This document shows positions 1 to 8,039 of a DNA stretch of 56,729 bases, in pieces. Where the stretch lies: the NCBI GenBank assembly GCA_904502245.1, contig CAJGDN010000001.1, positions 1 through 56,729 on the forward strand. Reading direction: 5' to 3'. The notes below the pieces were generated by a model. It was not told where the DNA came from. It saw only the letters and a program-made list of their open reading frames with translations, and did no database searches. This DNA is from an uncultured Alphaproteobacteria bacterium. GTDB taxonomy: Bacteria > Pseudomonadota > Alphaproteobacteria > Rs-D84. A program made the translations under genes and the position numbers. Positions within the stretch are counted from its first letter, which is position 1. Every line of letters begins with the position of its first letter.

Positions 1-34
1 CCATAAAATTATGGCAATCTATAAATTCAACAAG

Positions 35-277
35 TTAACGAGTGTATTGGCGCATAATATTATTGCGTTGCAATTGCAGACGACGAGACACCTGATGACG
101 TTTTCTCATTTCTATCCATTCCCCATCAGTATCCATGATGGCAATACCACAGCTAGGTTCGTCGGTATCGGTACCTGCACAAGGTTCAACATCACCAGGC
201 TGTGAATCTGGATGGTCACACAGATATGCAATTGGGGCACCTTTCTTTAACTTGGTTAACAGCAAATATTTCAGCAT
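35..277 (-). CDS. Small hypothetical protein, 80 aa
   Basis: I do not recognise this protein. It starts with a hydrophobic, basic stretch (MLKYLLLTKLKKG) too short and charged to be a clear signal peptide. An Asp/Pro-rich middle with three cysteines (near residues 20, 33 and 43) follows, and the C-terminus is Arg/Gln-rich. An AGGA ribosome-binding site lies six bases before the ATG, which is the main reason to believe the frame is used. No partner gene is visible because the window begins just past its stop codon. It could be the end of an operon, but the next gene upstream on this strand (tpiA-grpE) ends in its own terminator. Confidence 0.55.
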   Translation of the reverse strand: MLKYLLLTKLKKGAPIAYLCDHPDSQPGDVEPCAGTDTDEPSCGIAIMDTDGEWIEMRKRHQVSRRLQLQRNNIMRQYTR

Positions 278-603
278 TATAGGTCCTTTTGGTTATGAAA
301 CCACTAATAGGGTTCGTAGGAAATGGTAGTCAGTATCCAATATGCAGTCAATCAGTAACATATTAATGTTTGAACATAAATTACTTGAAAAAACATATAG
401 ATATGTAACAATTAGTGTTGCCTGCGCAAAAAATCTGATTTAGCAGTATTGATTTTCTGACCAAGTAATAATAATTTCTGTATTTCTGTTCGCGAATTGC
501 ACAGATAGCGCAACCATAGTTTCCAAGCTTGCCCATCGGGGCAGGTTTTTTTTGTGTTTTTTTATTCCTGGGGTGAAACAAAATAAATGCCGTATGTGTT
601 GTA
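278..603. other. Intergenic stretch, no supported gene
   Basis: AT-rich stretch between the small hypothetical gene and the grpE terminator. One minus-strand frame of 66 codons (381-581) begins with TTG and has no ribosome-binding site, so I do not call it. The promoter of the 35-277 gene must lie in the part nearest 278. I see nothing else I can support. Confidence 0.5.
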
Positions 604-629
604 TGAAAAAAAAGCCCCGAAAGGGGGCT
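604..629 (-). terminator. Terminator of tpiA-grpE
   Basis: A six-base-pair stem (AGCCCC / GGGGCT, loop GAAAG) is followed on the minus strand by a run of eight T. It lies just past the grpE stop codon. Confidence 0.9.
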
Positions 630-631
630 GT

Positions 632-1141
632 TTATTTTGCAACGATTACCATTGCGGTGCGTAGTATAGTGTCGCCATACATGTAACCGGGCTGCATTTC
701 GTCAACAATTGTATTTGGTTTTGCGTCTGGTGTGTCAATAACCTGGATTGCATTGTGATGCATTGGGTTTAACGTTTCACCAATTGATTTTATCTTTGTG
801 ATTCCAATTTGTTCAAATGCAGATTCTAGGGCGCGCGCCATAGATTGGATGCCTGCGTCAGCTGGACTGTGTTTTAATGCGGCATCTACTGCGTCCATAA
901 CAGGCAGAATTTTTTCTGCAACTGACATTGCGCGGTTGCGTGCGCGCGATTCTGCGTCTAGTGCTGCGCGACGGCGTGTATTTTCTAATTCGGCCGCCAG
1001 ACGCAGGTATTTATCATTCATTTCTGCCAATTGGGCGGTCATGTTTTCAATTTCTGGTGCGGTTGTAGGTTTTGGTGTTGCGTCATTTGCAACATCATCA
1101 ATCGATACTGATTCGACTTTTACTTCTTTTTCATCGTTCAT
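632..1141 (-). CDS. grpE: Nucleotide exchange factor GrpE
   Basis: GrpE releases ADP from DnaK in the cytoplasm and so paces the Hsp70 chaperone cycle. The 169-aa product has the family layout. An acidic N-terminus is followed by a long coiled coil (about residues 30-80, with the pattern YLRLAAELENTRRRA), then the C-terminal beta domain with NPMHHNAIQ and PGYMYGDTILRTAMV, the typical GrpE signature. Length is normal for the family. A GGGAA ribosome-binding site precedes the ATG. It lies 30 bases downstream of tpiA on the same strand and is probably cotranscribed with it. dnaK and dnaJ are not in the window, so grpE is separated from its usual partners here. Confidence 0.96.
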   Translation of the reverse strand: MNDEKEVKVESVSIDDVANDATPKPTTAPEIENMTAQLAEMNDKYLRLAAELENTRRRAALDAESRARNRAMSVAEKILPVMDAVDAALKHSPADAGIQSMARALESAFEQIGITKIKSIGETLNPMHHNAIQVIDTPDAKPNTIVDEMQPGYMYGDTILRTAMVIVAK

Positions 1142-1171
1142 GATATTTCCCGTTTTTTATATACTATATAT

Positions 1172-1876
1172 TTATTTAACACTGGTTATTATAGGTATGA
1201 ACTCATCGCTTTTCAAGGATGCACCACCAACCAATACACCATCTACGTTTGGAATAGACATAATTTCGGCGGCGTTTGATCCCTTGACGGATGCGCCATA
1301 GAGAACGGGTGTGCCTGTCAAGCCCATATCTGTTAAGGTGTTTGCAATTAATGTGTGGGCAGTTGCGATTTCGTCGTGTGTTGGTGTCAGACCCGCGCCA
1401 ATTGCCCAGCGTGGTTCATATGCGATAATAATTGGTGATTTTGTGTCCAGGGGTATGGATTCGCGAACGCCAGATTCAATAATTGTCATTGTTTTGCCGG
1501 CTTGCTTTTCGTCCATGGTTTCGCCAACGCAAATAATTGGTGTTAATCCATTTGCCAGGGCTTGTTCAGCCTTGGTACGGACGGTATCATTCGTGTCGCC
1601 GTGGTATTGTCGACATTCGCTGTGCCCGATAATTGTATATTTTGCACCGGCATCAGCAACCATTTGTGCAGATACTTCGCCGGTGTACGCGCCGTGTGTG
1701 TGTTGACTGATGTCCTGGGCGCCGATCGCAATCTTGTCGGATTTAACGTTTAGCATAGTGTATGGAACGCACAAAATTATGGTATTTTCTGTGTTAATAG
1801 ATGATAATTCGTTAATCATATTTTCCAGATTGGTACGTGTACCATTCATCTTCCAGTTCCCTGCAATAATTTTCAT
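1172..1876 (-). CDS. tpiA: Triosephosphate isomerase
   Basis: TpiA interconverts dihydroxyacetone phosphate and glyceraldehyde 3-phosphate in glycolysis and gluconeogenesis. The 234-aa sequence keeps the whole active site: Asn7 and Lys9 in GNWKMN, His85 in IIGHSECR, and the general base Glu154 in AYEPRWAIG. It also has the phosphate-binding loop YGASVKGSNA and the late VDGVLVGGASL motif. Length is slightly short of the usual 250 residues, with no missing core element. The ATG follows an AAGGGGA site. It is divergent from the PpiD-like gene (starts 69 bases apart) and upstream of grpE in one transcript that ends at 604. Confidence 0.97.
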   Translation of the reverse strand: MKIIAGNWKMNGTRTNLENMINELSSINTENTIILCVPYTMLNVKSDKIAIGAQDISQHTHGAYTGEVSAQMVADAGAKYTIIGHSECRQYHGDTNDTVRTKAEQALANGLTPIICVGETMDEKQAGKTMTIIESGVRESIPLDTKSPIIIAYEPRWAIGAGLTPTHDEIATAHTLIANTLTDMGLTGTPVLYGASVKGSNAAEIMSIPNVDGVLVGGASLKSDEFIPIITSVK

Positions 1877-1944
1877 TGTAATTTCCCCTTTTTTTATTGC
1901 TTTTTGTTATTTCGTTTTGCTATGGTAGCGCAAAAGGGGAACAA

Positions 1945-3357
1945 ATGCTAGAATATTTAAGAAATGCATCAGAAAAACCAATTGCAAAGGTTTTAATTGG
2001 AATTTTGTCATTCTCGTTCGTGGGATGGGGTGTTGCCGAATGGATTTTTGGCGGTGGCGCGATGGATACTGCGATGATGAATGTAGGTGGTTCTGATATA
2101 TCTGTACAGCAATTTAATTCACAAAAATCAAATGATTTGTCGTCTATGACGCGTGAACAGCAGCGTGAAATTTATACAGATTTGGCAATGCAAAGTGCAT
2201 TTAATGCCCAGGTTCTGCAAAAGGTTGTTACAAATCAAATGTTGGAAAACCGTGCCAATGATTTAGGATTTGTTGTCAGCGACAGACGAATCGCACGTGA
2301 AATTCGTGAATTTCCAGAATTTCAAGTGAATGGTACTTTTTCACCGCTGTTGTTTGATCGTGCATTAAGTAATTCTGGTTTGGGTGAGGCTGAGTTTGCA
2401 AATGCGATTCGTGACCAGGTGAAGCGTACAATGGTGTTGGCTGCGCCGGCGCAACCGATTAAGGTGCCAGATTTTGTTGTTAAGGCAGCATATAATTCGC
2501 GTTATGGTATGCGTGAAATTGAATATGCAACTGTGAAATATTCTGATTTTAATGTCGATACACCGACAGATGAACAATTGGCGGAATATTATAAGCAAAA
2601 TCCACAGACGTTGCCAGAAACACGTGCTGTATCATATGTGTTTGTTGAAACAGATATGGCACAACCGGATAAGTATGATGTGGGTTATGCGAATGCAATT
2701 AAAATTGAAGATGATATTATTGCAGGTGAATCTATGAAGGATGCGGCAAAAAAACATGGCGCAAAGTATGTCGCATTGGATGCATTTGCACGTGATAAAC
2801 GACCAGCAAATAAGATTTTGACAGATGCTATGGTTGCCAAGATTTTTGATATGGACGAAGGTTTGGAAAGCGAGATGATTGAAACCAAGGATGGTTTTTT
2901 ATTTCTGCGGGTTGAGAAAGTTAATCCTGCACATGTTGCGGAATTTGACGGTGTTAAAAAGTCTTTGATTGCAGATTGGAAAAAATCAGAGCAGAAAAAG
3001 CAGGCATATGTTCGTGCAAATGAATTGTTGGTTGATTTGAATCAAGGAAATGGTTTGAAAAATAAAAAGTCTGCCCGTGTGTCACGTATGTCGGGGGCGC
3101 CAACAGATGTTTTGGTTGCGGCATTTCGTGCCGGGATTGGTGCGAATTCTATTGTGCCAGGGGATGATGTGTTCTATGTTTTAAGTGTGCAGGATATAAT
3201 ACAGCCGACGATTGATGATAAAAAAATGACGGATTTGCGCAAGGATATGCAGGCAATGTCTGATCGTGGGCTTGTTGATGATTATGATGCTTTTTTAAAG
3301 CGAGAATACCCCGTCAAAGTTAATGAAAAAGTTTATAATCGTGTTTTTGCTAAATAA
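1945..3357 (+). CDS. PpiD-like periplasmic chaperone (SurA_N type)
   Basis: A membrane-anchored periplasmic folding factor of the PpiD family, which helps newly exported outer-membrane proteins. The N-terminus (MLEYLRNASEKPIAKVL, then a single membrane segment at about residues 15-35 ending FVGWGV) is the classic PpiD start. A SurA_N-like helical domain with VVSDRRIAREI and FSPLLFDRALSNSGL follows. The C-terminal half keeps a weak parvulin-like segment (about 260-340) that lacks clear catalytic residues, so isomerase activity is doubtful. At about 470 aa it is shorter than E. coli PpiD (623). I chose ATG 1945 because an AAGGGGA site sits four bases upstream; the longer frame from 1897 has no such site. 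Confidence 0.85.
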   Translation: MLEYLRNASEKPIAKVLIGILSFSFVGWGVAEWIFGGGAMDTAMMNVGGSDISVQQFNSQKSNDLSSMTREQQREIYTDLAMQSAFNAQVLQKVVTNQMLENRANDLGFVVSDRRIAREIREFPEFQVNGTFSPLLFDRALSNSGLGEAEFANAIRDQVKRTMVLAAPAQPIKVPDFVVKAAYNSRYGMREIEYATVKYSDFNVDTPTDEQLAEYYKQNPQTLPETRAVSYVFVETDMAQPDKYDVGYANAIKIEDDIIAGESMKDAAKKHGAKYVALDAFARDKRPANKILTDAMVAKIFDMDEGLESEMIETKDGFLFLRVEKVNPAHVAEFDGVKKSLIADWKKSEQKKQAYVRANELLVDLNQGNGLKNKKSARVSRMSGAPTDVLVAAFRAGIGANSIVPGDDVFYVLSVQDIIQPTIDDKKMTDLRKDMQAMSDRGLVDDYDAFLKREYPVKVNEKVYNRVFAK

Positions 3358-3365
3358 AAAGTCTT

Positions 3366-3390
3366 TCCCCCTATTTGGGGGATTTTTTTT
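3366..3390 (+). terminator. Terminator of the PpiD-like gene
   Basis: TCCCCC / GGGGGA stem followed by eight T, immediately after the stop codon. Confidence 0.9.
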
Positions 3391-3723
3391 AGTTTTAAAG
3401 GCTTGTGTGGTTTATAACTGTAATATATTTAGTTTTTTTTCATAGATTCTATTTTTGTTGTTTTGGGGTGTTTAATCGCGTTCAAATAAATGTGTTTTCT
3501 GTGAAAAAAATAAATGCGGCGCAAAGTAAAAAAAATCCCGAAAAAGGTGTTTTGTTTTTGTGGTGCTGCAAGCTGGGCTTATATATTTCTCGTACAAAAT
3601 TAACCTAATGGCCAAAGTTCGTGGTGATTTTGTTGCTGTCTTTTATTTCATCAAGGGGGATTTTACGAGCCGGGTGATTCCCGCGGCACATCTTGTTTAG
3701 TATTGTTTTGTCTGTCCAAATTG
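3391..3723. other. Intergenic stretch, nothing recognisable
   Basis: About 330 bases between the PpiD-like terminator and the tRNA-Leu terminator. A 67-codon plus-strand frame (3405-3608) has no ribosome-binding site and an unlikely composition. A 30-codon ATG frame starting near 3608 also lacks a site. I find no tRNA or clear structured RNA here. Confidence 0.5.
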
Positions 3724-3749
3724 AAAAAAATCCCCCAAAAAGGGGATTT
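3724..3749 (-). terminator. Terminator of tRNA-Leu(CAA)
   Basis: ATCCCC / GGGGAT stem with an A-rich loop and a seven-base T-run on the minus strand, just downstream of the tRNA. Confidence 0.85.
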
Positions 3750-3755
3750 AAATTC

Positions 3756-3840
3756 TGGTGGCCCTGGTCGGACTCGAACCGACACTCCTTGCAGAACTTG
3801 ATTTTGAGTCAAGCGCGTCTACCAATTCCGCCACGGGGCC
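3756..3840 (-). tRNA. tRNA-Leu (anticodon CAA)
   Basis: An 85-nt class II tRNA read on the minus strand. It has the leucine D-arm (GGCGGAATTGGTAGACGC), an anticodon arm CTTGA-CTCAAAA-TCAAG giving anticodon CAA (reads UUG), a long variable arm, a perfect GTCGG/CCGAC T-stem and an encoded CCA. The acceptor stem has one C-A mismatch at the sixth pair (6:67), which is unusual. It sits 20 bases from rpmB and ends in its own terminator. Confidence 0.95.
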
Positions 3841-3860
3841 AAAGCACAAACTGACTTAAA

Positions 3861-4229
3861 TTAAGCAGCCTGTTTTGCTTCAACTTTTTTGACCAAACGT
3901 GCACTGCGGTTTGCCTTGTGGACAGGTTTCTTTGCAGGTGCGGCTGGTTTGCCAGCTTTCTTTTCAATGGCTTTTTTAATAGCAGCCATTTCTTCGGTCA
4001 AACGTGATACAGGTTTTGACATTACATAACCGTCCAGACCACCATGCTTGGTCAATGTGCGCAAGCCAGCAGTTGAAATGCGTAATGAAAAATCACGTCC
4101 CAAAATATCACTGTGGAACTTTAATGTTTGCAGATTTGGCAAGAATGTACGTTTTGTACGACGATGAGAGTGGGAAACATTCATCCCAACTTCTGTTTTC
4201 TTACCTGTAACTTTACATACACGTGGCAT
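3861..4229 (-). CDS. rpmB: Large ribosomal subunit protein bL28
   Basis: bL28 is a structural protein of the 50S subunit. The first 80 residues match the family: MPRVCKVTGKK at the start, NVSHSHRRTKR, FLPNLQTLKF, LRISTAGLRTL. The product is 122 aa against about 78-100 in most bacteria, because of a Lys/Ala/Pro-rich basic tail from about residue 85. Alphaproteobacterial L28 proteins are often extended in this way. It is upstream of tRNA-Leu(CAA) on the same strand and may share a transcript with it. Confidence 0.96.
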   Translation of the reverse strand: MPRVCKVTGKKTEVGMNVSHSHRRTKRTFLPNLQTLKFHSDILGRDFSLRISTAGLRTLTKHGGLDGYVMSKPVSRLTEEMAAIKKAIEKKAGKPAAPAKKPVHKANRSARLVKKVEAKQAA

Positions 4230-4314
4230 AATACTTAACCTTTAATTAATAGCGTGGCTAAATTTATAACAAATTAATACAAAAGTCAAGCAATCTTTTC
4301 ATTTTTTTGTTCTT

Positions 4315-5739
4315 TTATATGTGTGATGGTTTTATTAGATCGGTTATCACCTTGACAGGGGTGAAGGTTGACAGTGGCGTTTCAACAAAAATTGTGTTCC
4401 ATTTTGCCATTGCTCCATTCCATAGACCCGGGCGTTCCATCGCACGTAATGGGTGACCGTTCTTGGATTTTTCTGCAATAAAACCAGTTGTTAAATCAAC
4501 AAAGTCATTCAGGTTAAATTTATTGCCGTTAATATCACGTGGCATGCAGACAATATCTGTTGGACTGAAAAATTCACCATTATGCAAAATATGTTTTTTA
4601 TCATCCGAAATTTGGCCAGGTTCAACAATTTGCAAACTAATCCGGCCATTGGTGTCACGTGTCCAAAATGGACCACCACCAGGTTCGCCGGTGTTTTTGA
4701 TAATGCCGCATACGCGCAATGGACGATTTAATATTTCGCGCAGGTTGTCATTTTCGGTTGTTTGAATCCCCAGGTTTTTATTTATATATCTTCTGATTTC
4801 ATCCATGTTTGCTGTGCCATTGTCGATTGCACGGATATAATCAAATATTTGTTTCTGGGTTTTTATAGCCAAGCCGGCCAATGCCTGTTTGTGAATAATT
4901 GTGTCGCCACGTGCATGTTCGGGGCATACGTTGTCTATATTCTTGATAAATATAATGTCTGCATCAATATCGTCCAGGTTTTCAATCAATGCGCCATGAC
5001 CCGCGGGGCGGAACAGTAATGTGCCGTCGTCGTTTCTGAATGGCGTATTGTCCATGTTGACAGCGATTGTGTCTGTTTGTTTCTTTTGGCAAGACATGGA
5101 AATGTTGAATTTTATCCCAAATTCCGATTCGTATGTTGGGACAATTCTGCTGAACAATTCTTGGAATCCAGATATGTGCTCAGGTGATACTGTAAAATGT
5201 ATGTTTACAGTGTTATTTGTGCGGGCGTATTGTGTTCCTTCGATTAGGTGTTCGGCCGCAGCAGTGCGATTGAACGTGGCGTATTTGTGGAATTGTATCA
5301 GACCCTTTGGGGCGTTCCCGTAATTTAGCCCGCGTTCTGTTACAATGCATTCAATTATATCGCGAGGGGTTGCGTTTATTGGTAAGTGTTGCTTTAAATC
5401 GTCATAAAACGCAAAATCTGTCAGGTTGTCCAGAACGGTTTGTGTCGTTTTATTTATTGTGCCGTTGGACAGATATTCAAACAGGTCTTTGAACATGCGG
5501 GTTGCTGCGCCGGATGCGGGGACAAACTTTACGATTTTGTAATTGTTGCAATTGGACAGATAATATTCTGCATACGATTCGTTCAGCATTGGCAGTACGC
5601 CATTGTTTATTGTTGCGGCGGACAATATGTCTGCAGATGGAAAACCGGTTTTGAAATTGGATATTTGCTGGTTTATCTGGTCGAGGGTTAAACCGTGTTC
5701 ATTGATTTGCTGAATATCGCGTGGGGTAAAATCTGGCAT
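4315..5739 (-). CDS. DUF4301 family protein
   Basis: From memory this matches DUF4301, a family of unknown function common in Bacteroidota. The 474-aa protein opens with FTPRDIQQINEHGLTLDQI and NFKTGFPSADILSAATI, then KFVPASGAATRMFKDLFEY (about residues 71-89), the block I associate with the family. That segment resembles the glycine-rich loop of sugar nucleotidyltransferases. Later conserved-looking stretches are LLFRPAGHGALIENL, CGIIKNTGEPGGGPFW and RPGLWNGAMAKWNTIFVE, which could form a nucleotide or sugar-phosphate pocket; that is inference. No signal peptide is visible, so it should be cytoplasmic. It stands alone between rpmB and clpB. Confidence 0.72.
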   Translation of the reverse strand: MPDFTPRDIQQINEHGLTLDQINQQISNFKTGFPSADILSAATINNGVLPMLNESYAEYYLSNCNNYKIVKFVPASGAATRMFKDLFEYLSNGTINKTTQTVLDNLTDFAFYDDLKQHLPINATPRDIIECIVTERGLNYGNAPKGLIQFHKYATFNRTAAAEHLIEGTQYARTNNTVNIHFTVSPEHISGFQELFSRIVPTYESEFGIKFNISMSCQKKQTDTIAVNMDNTPFRNDDGTLLFRPAGHGALIENLDDIDADIIFIKNIDNVCPEHARGDTIIHKQALAGLAIKTQKQIFDYIRAIDNGTANMDEIRRYINKNLGIQTTENDNLREILNRPLRVCGIIKNTGEPGGGPFWTRDTNGRISLQIVEPGQISDDKKHILHNGEFFSPTDIVCMPRDINGNKFNLNDFVDLTTGFIAEKSKNGHPLRAMERPGLWNGAMAKWNTIFVETPLSTFTPVKVITDLIKPSHI

Positions 5740-5815
5740 ATTACATCCTTTTTTTATGATGATAGAACATATTTATTTGTGGTGCAAGTAGGGGCGGGGG
5801 GATTCGTTCCTGTGT

Positions 5816-5845
5816 CTTGAAAGGTGGGATTGTGGCACTATATAT
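5816..5845 (+). promoter_or_regulatory. Heat-shock (RpoH-type) promoter of clpB
   Basis: CTTGAA at 5816-5821, a 16-base spacer, then CTATATAT at 5838-5845. This fits the alphaproteobacterial sigma-32 pattern (CTTGA plus a C-started AT-rich -10) better than a housekeeping promoter, and it lies before the clpB ribosome-binding site. Inference from sequence only. Confidence 0.55.
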
Positions 5846-5879
5846 GGTGTAACAGTAAAAATACATAAGGAGTTATTTG

Positions 5880-7937
5880 ATGAATCCAGATGATTTACAG
5901 GAAACACCGCAACAGGCAATCGAGAAGTATACAACTGATTTTACCAAGTTGGCGGCAGACGGTAAATTAGACCCAGTGATTGGGCGTGATGAAGAAATTC
6001 GTCGGTCAATTCAGGTGTTAAGTCGTCGTACAAAAAATAATCCGGTTTTAATTGGTAATCCGGGGGTGGGTAAGACTGCGATTGTTGAAGGGTTGGCGAA
6101 TCGTATTATATCGGGTGATGTGCCGGAAAATCTGCTGAAAAAACAGTTGTTAAGCCTGGATATGGGGGCGCTGATGGCGGGGGCGTCTTTTCGTGGGCAA
6201 TTTGAAGGACGTTTAAAGGCGATTTTAAAAGCGGTCAAGGAATCAGATGGCAAGATTATCTTGTTTATTGATGAGTTGCATACACTGGTCGGCGCAGGCA
6301 AGGGCGAAGGCAGTATGGATGCGGCAAACTTGTTAAAGCCAATGTTGGCGCGTGGTGAATTGCACTGTTTGGGGGCAACAACATTGGATGAATATCGTCA
6401 ATATATTGAAAAAGACCCGGCATTGGCACGTCGCTTTCAGCCGGTGTATGTTGATGAACCAACAGTTGATGATACGATTTCTATACTGCGTGGATTGAAA
6501 GAAAAGTACGAAGGGCATCATGGTGTGCGAATCGCTGATGCGGCGTTGGTGTCTGCGGTGAAATTATCGAATCGGTATATTACGGACAGATTCTTGCCAG
6601 ACAAAGCAATTGATCTGATTGATGAGGCGGCGGCGCGTGTTAGAATTGAAATTGCGTCAAAACCAGATAGGTTGGACGAAGTTGACAGACATTTGATGCA
6701 GTTGAAAATTGAACAACAGGCGTTGAAAAAAGAAAAAGACGAAGAGTCTAAAAAACGTCTGAAAGATCTGGAAAATATTATCGCCGGTGTTGAGGCGGAA
6801 TCAAAAACACTGACCGCGGATTGGCAGGCGGAACAGCAGAAAATGCGTGGACTGTCTGATGCGATGGCGGCATTAGATGTGGCCAAGGCAGAGGTCGCAA
6901 CTGCAATGCGAAATGGCGACTATGAAAAGGCGTCTGCGTTGCAATATGGTAAGATTCCAGAATTGGAAGAGAAAATTGCCAAGATGAATGCTGATGCACG
7001 TGAATATAAAACGGTATTGCCGGAACATATTGCCGCAGTTGTTAGCAAATGGACTGGTGTTCCTGCGGACAGATTAAACGCCGAAGAGCAGTCAAAGTTG
7101 ATGAATATAGAAGACGAATTGCGTAAGCGTGTTGTTGGTCAGGATCATGCGCTGGGGGTAATTGCACGTGCGATTCGTCGCAGTCGTGCAGGTTTGTCTG
7201 ACCCGCGCAGACCGATGGGCAGTTTTATGTTTTTGGGGCCAACAGGGGTTGGTAAGACCGAAGTGGCCAAGGCGTTGGCAGAATATCTGTTTAATGATGA
7301 TGCTGCCATGACACGAATTGATATGAGTGAATATATGGAACCACATTCTGTATCGCGTCTGATTGGCAGTCCCCCAGGGTATGTCGGATACGAACAGGGT
7401 GGGGTGCTGACGGAAAGTGTGCGTCGCAGACCGTATCAGGTTTTGTTGTTTGACGAAATTGAAAAGGCAAATCCGGATGTGTTTAATGTGTTCTTGCAGA
7501 TTCTGGATGATGGTCGCTTAACGGATGGTCAGGGGCATGTGGTGAACTTTACTAATACCATAATAATTATGACCAGCAATTTGCCAGATATGGAAGCGGT
7601 GAAAAAGAATTTTAGACCAGAATTTGTGAACCGTATTGATGAAATTGTATTCTTTAATCCGTTGGGCAAAGATGTTATGGCCGGGATTGTTAAGATTCAA
7701 TTGGGTGGTTTGCAAAAGCGTTTGAATGAACGCCGTATTGAGATGAATATTACAGACAAGGCAATCAAATGGTTGGGTGATAATGGATATGATGCGGTAT
7801 TCGGTGCGCGTCCATTGAAGCGTTTGATTGTGTCCGCGGTTGAGGATAAGATTGCGGATTTAATCTTGACCGGTTCGATCGGTGAAGGTAGTACTGTATA
7901 TATTGATGTCAAAGGTAAAGATTTGACTGTTGGTTAA
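5880..7937 (+). CDS. clpB: ClpB-type disaggregase lacking the N-domain
   Basis: ClpB is a hexameric AAA+ ATPase that, with DnaK, pulls proteins out of aggregates. The 685-aa product starts directly at the first ATPase domain (EKYTTDFTKLAADGKLDPVIGRD). Walker A is GNPGVGKT at 59-66 and Walker B LFIDELH at about 128-134. A coiled-coil middle domain occupies about 260-385. The second ATPase has GPTGVGKT at 453-460 and LLFDEIE at 522-528. The usual Clp_N domain of about 150 residues is absent. About 20 residues also seem missing between MTSN and FRPEFVNRIDE. I prefer ATG 5880 (AAGGAG seven bases upstream) to the TTG one codon earlier. Confidence 0.93.
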   Translation: MNPDDLQETPQQAIEKYTTDFTKLAADGKLDPVIGRDEEIRRSIQVLSRRTKNNPVLIGNPGVGKTAIVEGLANRIISGDVPENLLKKQLLSLDMGALMAGASFRGQFEGRLKAILKAVKESDGKIILFIDELHTLVGAGKGEGSMDAANLLKPMLARGELHCLGATTLDEYRQYIEKDPALARRFQPVYVDEPTVDDTISILRGLKEKYEGHHGVRIADAALVSAVKLSNRYITDRFLPDKAIDLIDEAAARVRIEIASKPDRLDEVDRHLMQLKIEQQALKKEKDEESKKRLKDLENIIAGVEAESKTLTADWQAEQQKMRGLSDAMAALDVAKAEVATAMRNGDYEKASALQYGKIPELEEKIAKMNADAREYKTVLPEHIAAVVSKWTGVPADRLNAEEQSKLMNIEDELRKRVVGQDHALGVIARAIRRSRAGLSDPRRPMGSFMFLGPTGVGKTEVAKALAEYLFNDDAAMTRIDMSEYMEPHSVSRLIGSPPGYVGYEQGGVLTESVRRRPYQVLLFDEIEKANPDVFNVFLQILDDGRLTDGQGHVVNFTNTIIIMTSNLPDMEAVKKNFRPEFVNRIDEIVFFNPLGKDVMAGIVKIQLGGLQKRLNERRIEMNITDKAIKWLGDNGYDAVFGARPLKRLIVSAVEDKIADLILTGSIGEGSTVYIDVKGKDLTVG

Positions 7938-7940
7938 AAA

Positions 7941-7963
7941 AACGCCCATTTGGGCGTTTTTTT
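7941..7963 (+). terminator. Terminator of clpB
   Basis: AACGCCCA / TGGGCGTT stem followed by a T-run, directly after clpB. Confidence 0.92.
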
Positions 7964-8039
7964 GATGTGTTTTTCTGCTTTACTAATTTTATGAAAAATC
8001 GTATAATAATAGAGATTAGAAGAAAGAAGGGATTTGCAG

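Noticed and set aside
381..581. 66-codon minus-strand frame
   Set aside because: TTG start, no ribosome-binding site, no recognisable sequence.
3405..3608. 67-codon frame after the PpiD-like terminator
   Set aside because: Aromatic-rich, no ribosome-binding site, sits just behind a terminator.
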